Assembly: GCA_017960525.1 (NCBI GenBank)
Contig: JAGCZA010000145.1
Span: 16,611 to 80,610 of the forward strand
Direction: 5' to 3'
From: Prevotella sp.
GTDB taxonomy: Bacteria > Bacteroidota > Bacteroidia > Bacteroidales > Bacteroidaceae
DNA length: 64,000 bases
Part shown: piece by piece, positions 8,925-18,113 of the stretch
Layout of the letters: each line of letters opens with the position of its first letter
Position numbering within the stretch: position 1 is the first letter of the stretch
Made by a program: the position numbers and the translations under genes
The notes under the pieces: generated by a model
What the model was told of the DNA's origin: nothing
Seen by the model: the letters and a program-made list of their open reading frames with translations, nothing else
Database searches by the model: none

Positions 8925-9743
8925 ATGGGCGTGTTACATTTGGAAGAACTGACGTTGGCGGTCTGCAACGTGGCTCGTCAGGCTGGTGCTTTTATCCGTC
9001 AGGAGCGCACTCATTTTTCTGCGGCAAGCATTGAGCGTAAACATTCTCACGACTATGTGTCGTATGTAGACAAGCAGTCGGAGATGCTGATTGTCGAGAG
9101 TCTTAGACACCTCCTGCCCCAGGCTGATTTCATCACCGAAGAGGGTACTGCCGCTTCTGCTGCCGAAAGGACTGACCCTTCAGAACAGCTATGTTGGGTC
9201 ATTGACCCACTTGACGGCACCACCAATTTCATCCATCGTTTCCCTCCATACGCTGTCAGCATCGCGCTGGTGCAAGGTTCCGACATTCTGTTGGGAGCAG
9301 TCTATGAAATATGTGCCGACGAGTGCTTTTATGCCTGGAAGGGTGGCGGCAGTTATGTCGACGGTCAACCGTTGCACGTCAGCCAGTCAGCCATCGACGA
9401 TGCGCTTCTTTGTTTGCAGCTTCCCTACAACAGCCAGGCTTACAAGCCTGTCATACAATGCCTTATTAATACTTTCTATGGACGTGCTGCCAGCGTCCGT
9501 ATGCTTGGCTCGGCTGCTATTGCCCTCTGCTATGTCGCAGCAGGAAGGCTCGATGCCTACGTGGAAAAGTATATTGGCCAATGGGACTATATGGCCGGCG
9601 CACTCATTGTGAGCGAAGCAGGTGGTAGGGTGACCAACTTCGACGGCTCCCCCCAGTTCACCCAGGGCAACAGCATTGTGGCAACCAATGCCATCATCCA
9701 TAACGAAATGCTGCAAGTGACAGCTGGGGAGATAATAGAGTAA
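8925..9743 (+). CDS. Inositol monophosphatase family protein
   Basis: 272 aa, Mg-dependent sugar-phosphate phosphatase fold. Metal-site motifs: FITEEGT (about 69-75), WVIDPLDGTTNFIH (about 89-102) and GQWDYMAGALIVSEAGG (about 219-235). In vivo substrate (inositol phosphate, another sugar phosphate, or a nus-related SuhB role) cannot be read from sequence. ATG 8925 is preferred over the TTG just before it. It is 2 bp from the permease gene. Confidence 0.9.
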   Translation: MGVLHLEELTLAVCNVARQAGAFIRQERTHFSAASIERKHSHDYVSYVDKQSEMLIVESLRHLLPQADFITEEGTAASAAERTDPSEQLCWVIDPLDGTTNFIHRFPPYAVSIALVQGSDILLGAVYEICADECFYAWKGGGSYVDGQPLHVSQSAIDDALLCLQLPYNSQAYKPVIQCLINTFYGRAASVRMLGSAAIALCYVAAGRLDAYVEKYIGQWDYMAGALIVSEAGGRVTNFDGSPQFTQGNSIVATNAIIHNEMLQVTAGEIIE

Positions 9744-9745
9744 AG

Positions 9746-11749
9746 ATGTTCAGAATAAAGAAGTTAGACATTTTCGTAGCCAAGCAGTTTGGTCTGCTCT
9801 TTGTGGGGACTTTCTTCATCTGCCAGTTTGTGCTGATGATGCAGTTCTTGTGGCGCTACGTCGATGAGCTGATAGGCAAGGGGCTTACCCTCGACGTGCT
9901 GGCCCAGTTCTTTTGGTATATGGGTCTGATGCTGATGCCGCAGGCATTTCCTTTGGCCATCCTTCTTTCTTCACTCATCACCTTTGGCAACTTGGGCGAG
10001 AGTTCCGAGCTGACAGCCATCAAGGCAGCTGGCATTTCGCTGATGCAGGCTATGCGCTCACTCATCATCATCTCTGTCCTGATGGCCGGCCTGTCGTTCT
10101 ATTTCCAGGATGTCATCGGCCCTATGGCCAATTTGCGCTTTTCCGAGTTGCTCCTTTCGATGAAGCAGAAGAGTCCGGAACTGGAAATACCTGAGGGCAT
10201 CTTCTACGATGGGCTGCCAAACACCAATCTCTATGTGCAGCACAAGAATCTGGACACGGGCAAGCTCTATGGCATAATGATTTACAGACAGTCGGGGTCA
10301 TACGAAGACCAGGCCATTATCCTGGCCGATTCGGGTATGCTCCAGACCACGGCCGAGAAGAAACACCTCCTGCTCACGTTGTGGAGCGGTGAATGGTTTG
10401 AGAATATGCGCTCCCAAGACATAGGCGGGACGGCGGAGGTGCCTTACCGGCGTGAGACGTTTGCCAACAAGCAGATTCTCCTCGATTTCGACAGCGGCTT
10501 CAATATGACCGATGCCGACCTTTCGGGAAATGCCAAAGCAAAGTCGGCCAAGCAAATAGTACATGACCTGGACTCCATCCGCCTGTTCATCGACTCCGTT
10601 GGGCGCAACTTCTATGCCGAGGCGAAACACTATGTGCTCTATTCGCCCCAGCTGACCAGCGAAGACTCTGTCAAGCTGCAGCAGACGTCAACGGTTGCTC
10701 TGCCACAGCTTGACAGCGTCTATGCCCACCTTGACAAGGAAGAGAAGCGAAACGTGATGATGACTGCTGCACGGCAGGCTCAGAGTGTGCTCAACGACCT
10801 GGCGATGAAGTCGGACTATGCCAACCATATTAACCGTCAGGAGCGTACCCACTGGCTGGAACTCATTGGCAAGTTCACTCTGGCTCTCTCCTGCGTTATC
10901 TTCTTCTTTATTGGTGCCCCTCTCGGTGCCATAATCCGCAAAGGCGGATTGGGCGTGCCAGTTATCATTTCGGTTGTAGTGTTTATCATTTACTATATTT
11001 TCGAGAACTCCGGCACCCGAATGGCTCGCGACGACAACTGGGCCATCTGGTTCGGAAAGGGCATTTCCACTTTTGTGCTGGCACCTATGGCCGTCTTCTT
11101 CACCTACAAGGCAAACAGCGACTCGGCTGTGTTCAACATCGACGCTTACCGCCTGCTGCTCATCCGTATGCTTGGCCTGCGCCAGAAGCGGCATATTGCC
11201 AGCAAGGAGGTCATCATCGAAGATCCCATCTATCCCTTGGACGCTTACTACCTGTTGCATGTCAGCGAAAGCATCAGGCAATACAGCATAGAGCACAAGT
11301 TGCTCCATCTGCCCAACCCCATCGAGGTGTTCTTCCGTTCTGGCGACGACCAAAAGGTAGAGACCATAGTGGCAGAGCTGGAGGATGCCATCGACGACCT
11401 GACAAACACGAAGGACCGCCAGATGATTGCCTATCTGAACCATTATCCTATCGTGGCTACTCACGCACACACACGGCCTTTCCGCAGGAAGTGGCTGAAC
11501 GTTGCCACGGGCCTGTTCTTGCCGACAGGGCTGTTCTTCTATCTGAGGATGTGCCGCTTCCGCTACAGGCTGCGGGGAGACCTGAACACCGTCGTCGAGA
11601 CCAACCAGCTCGTCGTCAACCGCATAGCAGAGATTGAGCCTCCCGCACCTGTCACCATGGCAGACTTGGAGAACATGCCATTCATTGCTGACCTTGCAAA
11701 GAAGGCTAAAGAGAGGAAATCGACAACAAAACAGCAAGACCAAATATGA
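9746..11749 (+). CDS. LptF/LptG family lipopolysaccharide export permease
   Basis: Inner-membrane permease that extracts LPS for transport to the outer membrane (YjgP/YjgQ family). 667 aa: three N-terminal helices (about 13-35, 55-85, 108-126), a beta-jellyroll periplasmic domain (about 135-350), three more helices (about 370-470). A cytosolic extension of about 120 residues follows, then a last hydrophobic segment (about 585-605). This is roughly 300 residues longer than LptF/G of proteobacteria; similar long forms occur in Bacteroides. Its stop overlaps the ribBA start (ATGA). Confidence 0.88.
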   Translation: MFRIKKLDIFVAKQFGLLFVGTFFICQFVLMMQFLWRYVDELIGKGLTLDVLAQFFWYMGLMLMPQAFPLAILLSSLITFGNLGESSELTAIKAAGISLMQAMRSLIIISVLMAGLSFYFQDVIGPMANLRFSELLLSMKQKSPELEIPEGIFYDGLPNTNLYVQHKNLDTGKLYGIMIYRQSGSYEDQAIILADSGMLQTTAEKKHLLLTLWSGEWFENMRSQDIGGTAEVPYRRETFANKQILLDFDSGFNMTDADLSGNAKAKSAKQIVHDLDSIRLFIDSVGRNFYAEAKHYVLYSPQLTSEDSVKLQQTSTVALPQLDSVYAHLDKEEKRNVMMTAARQAQSVLNDLAMKSDYANHINRQERTHWLELIGKFTLALSCVIFFFIGAPLGAIIRKGGLGVPVIISVVVFIIYYIFENSGTRMARDDNWAIWFGKGISTFVLAPMAVFFTYKANSDSAVFNIDAYRLLLIRMLGLRQKRHIASKEVIIEDPIYPLDAYYLLHVSESIRQYSIEHKLLHLPNPIEVFFRSGDDQKVETIVAELEDAIDDLTNTKDRQMIAYLNHYPIVATHAHTRPFRRKWLNVATGLFLPTGLFFYLRMCRFRYRLRGDLNTVVETNQLVVNRIAEIEPPAPVTMADLENMPFIADLAKKAKERKSTTKQQDQI

Positions 11750-12963
11750 TTACTATGGACGAAATGAAACTGAACACAATAGAGGAGGCTATAGGCGACT
11801 TCCGCGACGGCAAATTTGTCATCGTAGTCGACGATGAAGACAGGGAGAACGAAGGCGACCTCATCTGTGCCGCCGAGAAGATTACGTCCGAAATGGTGAA
11901 CTTCATGCTAAAGCATGCCCGTGGAGTGCTCTGTGCCCCTATTACCATCAGCCGCAGCGAGGAGTTGCAGCTGGCCCACCAGGTGCAGGACAACACGTCG
12001 CTCCTTGGCACCCCCTTCACCGTCACCATCGACAAGCTGGAAGGGTGCACCACAGGTGTTTCAGCCCACGACCGTGCTGCCACCATCCGTGCATTGGCCG
12101 ACCCAGCCTCCACGCCGCAGACCTTCGGACGGCCTGGCCACGTCAATCCTCTTTACGCCCAGGACAACGGCGTGCTCCGCCGCAGCGGCCACACCGAGGC
12201 AGCCATCGACCTGTGCAAGTTGGCTGGGCTTTATCCAGCCGGTGCCCTCATCGAGATTATGAACGACGACGGCACACTGGCACGCATGCCCCAGTTGCAG
12301 GAGTACGCCCAGCAGCACGGCCTGAAAATCATCACTATCAAAGACCTCATTGCCTATCGGCTGCGCCAGGAGTCGCTCATCGAGGTGGGGGTCGAAGCCG
12401 ACCTTCCCACGCAGTTCGGCCATTTCCGCATCATTCCCTTCCGCCAGAAAGTGGGCGGACAGGAGCATTTCGCCCTCATTAAGGGTCAGTGGCGCGAGGA
12501 CGAACCCATTCTCGTGCGTGTTCATTCTTCCTGTATGACGGGCGACATACTTGGCTCTATGCGTTGTGACTGTGGCGAACAGCTGCACCGTGCTATGGAG
12601 ATGATTGAGCGCGAGGGCAAGGGTGTCATTGTCTATATGCAGCAGGAGGGCCGCGGCATCGGGCTGATGAACAAGCTGGCGGCCTATCGTTTGCAGGAAG
12701 AGGGCTACGACACCGTCGACGCCAACCTCTGCCTGGGCTTCAAGGCCGACGAGCGCGACTACGGCTGTGGGGCGCAGATGCTGCGCCATCTGGGTGTCCA
12801 TAAGATGCGCCTGATGACCAACAATCCCGTGAAGCGTGTCGGACTGGAAGCCTACGGACTGGAAATCGTAGAGAATGTTCCTATCGAGATAGAGCCAAAC
12901 GAATACAATCTGCGCTATCTTCAGACCAAGCAGCAGCGCATGGGGCACACGCTGCATCTATAG
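11746..12963 (+). CDS. ribBA: Bifunctional 3,4-dihydroxy-2-butanone-4-phosphate synthase / GTP cyclohydrolase II
   Basis: Makes both early precursors of riboflavin. 405 aa. RibB half about 1-205: [44 protein letters not shown]. RibA half about 210-405: [20 protein letters not shown] with the zinc cysteines, [12 protein letters not shown], and [11 protein letters not shown]. Both active sites look complete. ATG 11746 overlaps the permease stop; an in-frame ATG at 11755 is an alternative. A perfect ribosome-binding site for recG begins directly after its stop. Confidence 0.95.
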   Translation: MITMDEMKLNTIEEAIGDFRDGKFVIVVDDEDRENEGDLICAAEKITSEMVNFMLKHARGVLCAPITISRSEELQLAHQVQDNTSLLGTPFTVTIDKLEGCTTGVSAHDRAATIRALADPASTPQTFGRPGHVNPLYAQDNGVLRRSGHTEAAIDLCKLAGLYPAGALIEIMNDDGTLARMPQLQEYAQQHGLKIITIKDLIAYRLRQESLIEVGVEADLPTQFGHFRIIPFRQKVGGQEHFALIKGQWREDEPILVRVHSSCMTGDILGSMRCDCGEQLHRAMEMIEREGKGVIVYMQQEGRGIGLMNKLAAYRLQEEGYDTVDANLCLGFKADERDYGCGAQMLRHLGVHKMRLMTNNPVKRVGLEAYGLEIVENVPIEIEPNEYNLRYLQTKQQRMGHTLHL

Positions 12964-12971
12964 AAAGGAGG
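12964..12971 (+). promoter_or_regulatory. Strong Shine-Dalgarno before the recG GTG start
   Basis: AAAGGAGG lies 4 nt before GTG 12976 and supports this non-ATG start. Most other starts in the window have no recognisable SD. Confidence 0.75.
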
Positions 12972-12975
12972 CACC

Positions 12976-15090
12976 GTGACCGACATTCTCCAGCAGGACA
13001 TTATGTACCTGACGGGCGTTGGCCCTAACAGGAAGAAGTTGCTCAATGCCGAACTTGGCATCAGCACCTTCGGTGAACTGCTGGAGTACTATCCTTATAA
13101 ATATGTAGACCGCTCGAAAGTCTATCAAATTGACGAGCTGACGGGCGACATGCCCTTCGTTCAGGTGGTGGGCCATATCCTCAGCTTCGAGACTTTCGAT
13201 ATGGGGCCGCGCAAAGAGCGTGTCGTCGCCCATTTCACCGACGGCACGGCCCTGCTCGACCTTGTCTGGTTCAACGGGGGCAAGTATGCCCGCGACCACT
13301 ACAAGATAGGCCAGCAGTATATGGCTTTTGGCCGCCCTTCGGTGTTCAACAACCGTATTCAAATCCAGCATCCGGATATGGAAGCATGGGGAGGTGAGGT
13401 ACAAGAGGCGAACTCTTACCTTTCACTCCGTCCCTATTACAACACGACGGAGAAGATGAAGAAATACAGTCTCACATCGAAAGGTGTGGAGCGGCTGGTG
13501 CGCAATCTTCTGGAGAAACTGACGGAGCCTCTACCGGAGACTATTCCCCTCCATATCACTTCCAAACTTCATCTGATAAGCCGCGACCAGGCACTCCGCG
13601 CCATCCACTATCCCCAGGATGCCAAGGAACTGTCGCGGGCCCGTGTGCGCCTGAAGTTCGAGGAGTTGTTCTTCGTCCAGCTCAACATTCTCAGGTATGC
13701 CAGCGACCAGCGCCGCAAGTATGGCGGCTACGTCTTTCCGCGCATTGGCGATGTTTTCAATACGTTCTACCACTACCATCTGCCTTTCAGTTTGACCGAT
13801 GCCCAGAAGCGGGTGATGCACGAAATCAGGAACGACTTATGCTCAGGACGGCAGATGAACCGCCTGCTTCAGGGCGATGTGGGTAGCGGCAAGACGCTCG
13901 TGGCGCTGATGACCATGCTCATCGCCATCGACAATGGCTATCAGGCCTGTATGATGGCCCCTACCGAGATATTGGCCGAACAGCATCTGGCCACCATTCA
14001 GGATTTCCTCAAAGGTATGGCCGTCCGTGTTGAACTGCTTACTGGCGTCGTCAAGGGGAAGAAGCGAAAGGAAGTGCTCGACGGTTTGCTCGACGGCAGC
14101 GTACAGATACTGGTGGGTACCCACGCCGTTATCGAAGACACCGTGCAATTCAGCCGCCTAGGCCTTGTCGTCATCGACGAGCAGCACCGTTTCGGCGTGG
14201 CTCAAAGGGCAAAGATGTGGGGGAAAGGGTCTCATCCAGCTATCCCTCACGTCCTTGTGATGACCGCAACCCCCATACCGCGCACATTGGCTATGACACT
14301 CTATGGCGACCTCGACGTGAGTGTCATCGACGAACTGCCGCCAGGCCGTAAGCCCATCCAAACCACACATGTCTTTGACAGCCGCATGACCTCGCTCTAC
14401 GACGGCATCCGCCGGCAGATACAGGCAGGGCGGCAAGTCTATGTTGTCTTTCCGCTCATTGAAGAGAGCGAGAAGATGGACCTGAAGAATCTGGAGCAAG
14501 GCTTTGAGACCCTGTGCCAGGTGTTCCCAGAATACCGACTCAGTAAGGTGCACGGGCGGATGAACCCACGTGACAAAGAGGAGGAGATGCAGCGTTTCGT
14601 CCGTGGAGAGACGCAGATACTTGTAGCTACGACCGTCATCGAGGTGGGCGTAAACGTACCAAACGCATCGGTTATGGTCATCATCGACGCCCAGCGCTTT
14701 GGCCTTTCCCAACTGCACCAGTTGCGGGGCAGGGTGGGGCGCGGTGCCGAACAGAGTTACTGCATCCTTGTCACCAACTACAAACTCTCAGAAGTGACCC
14801 GCAAGCGCATCGACATTATGTGCGAGACCAACGACGGCTTCCGCATAGCCGAGGCCGACCTGAAACTTCGCGGCCCTGGCGACCTGGAGGGCACCCAGCA
14901 GAGCGGCATGGCCTTCGACTTGAAGATTGCCGACATTGCCCGCGACGGGCAACTTGTCCAGATGGCCCGCGACGAGGCCCGCATCGTTGTCGACGAAGAC
15001 CCTCTGTGCAACTCCGCCAAATACCAGCTCCTCTGGCAGCGACTTAACGAAATACGAAAGACAAACATCAACTGGGGGGCCATATCCTGA
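12976..15090 (+). CDS. recG: ATP-dependent DNA helicase RecG
   Basis: Branch-migration helicase that regresses stalled forks and processes Holliday junctions. 704 aa, full length. N-terminal wedge/OB domain about 10-170 (LTGVGPNRKKLLNAELGISTFGELLEYYPYKYVDRS), helicase motifs QGDVGSGKTLVALM (Walker A), VVIDEQHRFGVAQR (motif II), VMTATPIPRTLAMT (motif III), VHGRMNPRDKE, and QLHQLRGRVGRG (motif VI). The tail LRGPGDLEGTQQSG is the usual RecG end. Starts with GTG behind an AAAGGAGG site. Confidence 0.97.
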   Translation: MTDILQQDIMYLTGVGPNRKKLLNAELGISTFGELLEYYPYKYVDRSKVYQIDELTGDMPFVQVVGHILSFETFDMGPRKERVVAHFTDGTALLDLVWFNGGKYARDHYKIGQQYMAFGRPSVFNNRIQIQHPDMEAWGGEVQEANSYLSLRPYYNTTEKMKKYSLTSKGVERLVRNLLEKLTEPLPETIPLHITSKLHLISRDQALRAIHYPQDAKELSRARVRLKFEELFFVQLNILRYASDQRRKYGGYVFPRIGDVFNTFYHYHLPFSLTDAQKRVMHEIRNDLCSGRQMNRLLQGDVGSGKTLVALMTMLIAIDNGYQACMMAPTEILAEQHLATIQDFLKGMAVRVELLTGVVKGKKRKEVLDGLLDGSVQILVGTHAVIEDTVQFSRLGLVVIDEQHRFGVAQRAKMWGKGSHPAIPHVLVMTATPIPRTLAMTLYGDLDVSVIDELPPGRKPIQTTHVFDSRMTSLYDGIRRQIQAGRQVYVVFPLIEESEKMDLKNLEQGFETLCQVFPEYRLSKVHGRMNPRDKEEEMQRFVRGETQILVATTVIEVGVNVPNASVMVIIDAQRFGLSQLHQLRGRVGRGAEQSYCILVTNYKLSEVTRKRIDIMCETNDGFRIAEADLKLRGPGDLEGTQQSGMAFDLKIADIARDGQLVQMARDEARIVVDEDPLCNSAKYQLLWQRLNEIRKTNINWGAIS

Positions 15091-15113
15091 TTGGTGAACT
15101 AAAACATAGAACT

Positions 15114-16175
15114 ATGAAAATAGGAGACAAAGTAAGATTTCTGAGTGAGATTGGAGGTGGCCGAGTAGCCGGCTTCCAGGGAAAAAACATTGTGCTCGTC
15201 GAGGACGAGGACGGATTCCAGGTGCCTATGCAGATGAACGAGGTGGTGGTCATAGGTGAAGAGAACTATGACACGAGCCACGTTGTGGAGGTGAAACAGC
15301 AGCAGAAAACGAAGCAGGCAGTAGCGGAGCTGGAGCCTGCCGACCGTCCCGTCACGTTTAAGCCGGCACCGTCGGAACGCAAGGGCGGTGACCAGTTGTC
15401 GGCCTATCTCGCCTTCGTGCCGATGGACGTGAAGGAACTCTCGCAGACACGCTTCGAGACCTACTTTGTGAACGACAGCAACTACTATATGCGCTTCACC
15501 TACTCGGTGGCCGAAGGGGCCAGTTGGCGGCTCGTCTCAACGGCAGAGGTGGAGCCCAACACCAAACTCTTCCTGGAGGAGTTCGGACGCGAAGACTTGA
15601 ACCAGATGGAGCGTGTCGCCGTGCAAGTGCTGTCCTACAAACGGGAGAAACCTTTTATGCTGAAGCCAGCCATCGACGCGCAGATACGCATCGACGGCGT
15701 GAAATTCTACAAACTGCACACTTTCCAGGAGAACGATTTCTTCGAGCAGCCCGCCCTCATCCACACCATCGTAGAGAACGACATCCCCGCCCGTCCTTTA
15801 GTCATCGACGCAAAGCAGTTGAAGGCCAATATGTATCAAAAGGGCGACGAACCCAAGCAACGCCCACTCATCACGCCAGCACGGAAAGAGGGCGACCCCA
15901 TCGTCGTCGACCTCCACGCCTCAGAACTGCTCGACAACACCAACGGCCTTTCCCCCACCGACATCCTGAACTACCAACTTGACGCGATGCGAAAGACCCT
16001 CAAGGAGTACGAAAAGAAGAAGGGCACCAAAATCGTCTTCATCCACGGCAAGGGCGAGGGCGTCCTCCGCAAGGCCATCCTCAACGAACTGCAATACCGC
16101 TACAAGACATACACCTACCAGGATGCCTCCTTCCGCGAATACGGCTACGGAGCCACCCAGGTGACCATCAAATAG
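15114..16175 (+). CDS. DUF2027-Smr domain protein
   Basis: 353 aa, cytosolic. N-terminal DUF2027 region (MKIGDKVRFLSEIGGGRVAGFQG...VPMQMNEVVVIG) resembles an SH3-like barrel. The middle (about 90-230) is beta-rich, and the C-terminal about 265-353 is an Smr domain (VVDLHASEL, KIVFIHGKGEGVLRKAILNEL, YRYKTYTYQDAS...YGYGATQVTIK). Smr domains, as in MutS2, nick branched DNA or act on RNA. The HGKGEG and DLHA motifs are intact. It lies 23 bp after recG, which suggests a nucleic-acid role, but that is inference. Confidence 0.85.
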   Translation: MKIGDKVRFLSEIGGGRVAGFQGKNIVLVEDEDGFQVPMQMNEVVVIGEENYDTSHVVEVKQQQKTKQAVAELEPADRPVTFKPAPSERKGGDQLSAYLAFVPMDVKELSQTRFETYFVNDSNYYMRFTYSVAEGASWRLVSTAEVEPNTKLFLEEFGREDLNQMERVAVQVLSYKREKPFMLKPAIDAQIRIDGVKFYKLHTFQENDFFEQPALIHTIVENDIPARPLVIDAKQLKANMYQKGDEPKQRPLITPARKEGDPIVVDLHASELLDNTNGLSPTDILNYQLDAMRKTLKEYEKKKGTKIVFIHGKGEGVLRKAILNELQYRYKTYTYQDASFREYGYGATQVTIK

Positions 16176-16185
16176 AGTTAATCCT

Positions 16186-17040
16186 ATGCAACAAATCAAG
16201 AAACTGCTTGTCTGCATAATGTTGCTGGCAATGCTCGGGTGCCTGAGTGTGGCAGCACAAAGCCTCAAAGGTGACGTTAACGGCGACAATCGTGTAGATA
16301 TAGGCGACGTGGTCACCATCTTAGAGATTATTGCCAATGGCGGTTCTGCCGAAACGAGCAAGGCTCCCGCTGGAGTAGAGGCCATTGACTTGGGACTGCC
16401 AAGTGGCACGTTATGGGCCAATATGAACGTGGGGGCAGAGAAACCAGAGGACTATGGCCTCTACTTTGCCTGGGGTGAGACAACTGGCTATACATCAGAC
16501 ACCTCCGACGGACGCTCATTCGACTGGGCATCGTACAAATGGATGGCCGAAGGGCAGTCGTCGTGGAAGTATATCAACAAATATCAAATTGACGACGGGC
16601 AGACAGAGGGATGTTGGTATCAATACCTTTATCTTCTCCCAGAAATCGAATTTGTCGGTGATCGTAAGACGGTGCTCGATGCTGAGGACGATGCTGCCGC
16701 TGCAAACTGGGGTGGCAGGTGGGTGATGCCAACATACGAGGAAATCACAGAATTGCTTGACAATACCGAAAAAGAATGGAACACAATAAACGGTGTGAAC
16801 GGACTGAAATTCAAAAGCAAGGTAAACGGAAAATCCATTTTCCTGCCAGCCTCTGGCTATCGCACGAATGACAAACTTGAGACAAAAGTGACTGGTGGTA
16901 ACTATTGGTCGGCATCGCTTAGCACGGCATGGTCGGCAGAGGCATATCGTCTGGTGTTTAATTCAAAAGGTGTTGATACAGAAAACAATTCATACTTCCG
17001 CTACGGAGGCCGTACCGTCCGCCCTGTAATCAGGAAGTAA
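16186..17040 (+). CDS. Secreted protein with dockerin-like motif and FISUMP-type domain
   Basis: 284 aa. Signal peptide about 1-25 (LLVCIMLLAMLGCLSVAAQ). Residues about 28-48 (KGDVNGDNRVDIGDVVTILE) read as a single dockerin type I calcium-binding repeat. From about 63 the protein follows the Fibrobacter succinogenes major paralogous pattern: VEAIDLGLPSGTLWANMNVGA, YGLYFAWGETTG, GGRWVMPTYEEI, LPASGYR, GGNYWSASL and RYGGRTVRPVIR at the end. Function of the family is unknown; surface or extracellular location is likely. Whether Cys18 is lipidated is unclear because the AAQ site looks like a signal peptidase I site. Confidence 0.75.
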   Translation: MQQIKKLLVCIMLLAMLGCLSVAAQSLKGDVNGDNRVDIGDVVTILEIIANGGSAETSKAPAGVEAIDLGLPSGTLWANMNVGAEKPEDYGLYFAWGETTGYTSDTSDGRSFDWASYKWMAEGQSSWKYINKYQIDDGQTEGCWYQYLYLLPEIEFVGDRKTVLDAEDDAAAANWGGRWVMPTYEEITELLDNTEKEWNTINGVNGLKFKSKVNGKSIFLPASGYRTNDKLETKVTGGNYWSASLSTAWSAEAYRLVFNSKGVDTENNSYFRYGGRTVRPVIRK

Positions 17041-17225
17041 GCCCACGGCTCTGTTCCGTCGAATTTGTAATACAACGGAATGGGATATTAGCATTTGCAA
17101 TGCGAAAGACCTCTGATGCTGTATGATGGGTAGTCGCCGTATGGTCTCACCGCCCCTTAAGGGAAGGGGTTGGGGGTGCGGTCTGTAATTAATTCATCGA
17201 CAGGGAGATACTGACTCCACCCCAG

Positions 17226-17248
17226 CCCCTCCCCTGCGAGGGGAGGGG
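17226..17248. repeat. Perfect GC-rich hairpin, 9-bp stem and 5-nt loop
   Basis: CCCCTCCCC (17226-17234), loop TGCGA, GGGGAGGGG (17240-17248). A weaker related stretch (CCCCTT...AAGGGG type) lies near 17152-17170, and a similar element occurs at 63895-63917. It looks like a dispersed palindromic repeat rather than a terminator because no T-run follows. Confidence 0.7.
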
Positions 17249-17366
17249 AGTGTCATCTGTTCCGTCGGATTTGCAAATCCCGTCGAACAGGTCGAGCAGG
17301 TTCCGTCGAACAGGGGCTTTATCCGTTTAATTCGTGAAATCCGTTGTTTCCAAAATGGGCTGTGAA

Positions 17367-17432
17367 GTTTGGACGAACCAAACTCCTGGTTTGGACGAAC
17401 CAAACTCATAGTTTGGACGAACCAAATTTTTG
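17367..17432. repeat. 22-bp alternating-hairpin array, 3 units
   Basis: Three contiguous 22-bp units at 17367, 17389 and 17411. Each has the core TTTGGACGAACCAAA (5-bp arms, loop ACGAA), extended to 7-bp arms in places. Linkers are CTCCTG and CTCATA; the last unit runs into TTTTTG. It lies between convergent gene ends. Bases 17368-17407 are identical to the reverse complement of 47557-47596. Confidence 0.9.
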
Positions 17433-17466
17433 CGTTGTTACAGGTAACAACCCTTCCCTTTGGTTT

Positions 17467-18105
17467 TCAAAGGGAATTGGAGGCGAAGACAAACTGGTGG
17501 TTGTCCAGTTGCCACGATATGAGGCCGTAGCGTATGAGGCGGGCGAGAAGGGTGATGACTTTGGGGCGGGGTAGGCGGGTCTGGCGCACCAGTTGGTTCA
17601 GCGTGTGGCTGGCGTCGTCGGACAGGACGGAGAGCAAGCGCTGTTCGGCCTCGCCGTAAGTGAAGGTCGTGGCCTTTGGCGACTGCTCTTCACGCCAGAT
17701 GCACAGATGGACGGGCGACGCCACAATGTTCTCGTCGTCGATGCGGATGAAGGCCCGCTGGCGTCCGTCCTCGTCGATGGCACAGACGGGGCGGTGGTCC
17801 GACTTCGGCACGGTGGCGATGACGATGACCCTCCCCTGGACGTGATAGGTGTCGAACTTGATGCTGGCCTCCGGGCGGCAGTAGCGGTAGGCGGCTTGGT
17901 GCATCATATAGATCTCCTCCTCGGAGCGCACACCGCAGAGGCAGCCGTCGTCGCGCACGCCGATGAGCAGGCGGCCACCGCAGGTATTGGCAAAGGCCGA
18001 GACAGAACGCGCCAGCTTCCTGGCGTCTTCAACGCGATACTTGAAGTCTTGCTGCTGGTGCTCCCCCTCGCGTATAAGCCCTTGCAGATAGCGCAGGTCA
18101 TCCAT
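17467..18105 (-). CDS. AlbA_2 (Schlafen-type ATP-binding) domain protein
   Basis: 212 aa. Residues about 5-130 match the AlbA_2 pattern: LIREGEHQQQDFKYRVEDARKLARSVSAFANTCGGRLLIGVRDDGCLCGV and the later VIVIATVPKSDHRPVCAIDEDGRQRAFIRIDDENI. The C-terminal 70 residues look like a winged helix (AEQRLLSVLSDDASHTLNQLVRQTRLPRPKVITLLARLIRYGLI). This suggests a DNA-binding regulator, but ligand and targets are unknown. ATG 18105 lies 8 bp after the rodA stop, so it probably follows rodA in one transcript. Longer upstream starts would overlap rodA. Confidence 0.8.
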   Translation of the reverse strand: MDDLRYLQGLIREGEHQQQDFKYRVEDARKLARSVSAFANTCGGRLLIGVRDDGCLCGVRSEEEIYMMHQAAYRYCRPEASIKFDTYHVQGRVIVIATVPKSDHRPVCAIDEDGRQRAFIRIDDENIVASPVHLCIWREEQSPKATTFTYGEAEQRLLSVLSDDASHTLNQLVRQTRLPRPKVITLLARLIRYGLISWQLDNHQFVFASNSL

Positions 18106-18113
18106 TGTATCGT

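Larger units (their letters stand above)
17041..17466. other. Gene-free repeat-rich region between convergent genes
   Basis: 426 bp without a credible gene. It holds a near-duplicate of TGTTCCGTCG-rich sequence (about 17051-17065 and 17258-17266), a perfect palindrome GGATTTGCAAATCC (17267-17280), GC-rich hairpins, a 22-bp array, and a hairpin GTTGTTAC-AG-GTAACAAC (17434-17451) nearest the minus-strand gene. Short translations across it are composed of repeat sequence and are not genes. Confidence 0.75.

Noticed and set aside
17367-17432. 22-bp repeats as a CRISPR array
   Set aside because: Units are contiguous with 6-7-nt linkers, no 30-nt spacers, palindromic core, and no cas genes anywhere in the window.
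17041-17466. Insertion sequence remnant or RAYT transposase with the palindromes
   Set aside because: No transposase-like frame and no target-site duplication are visible; only repeats are present.
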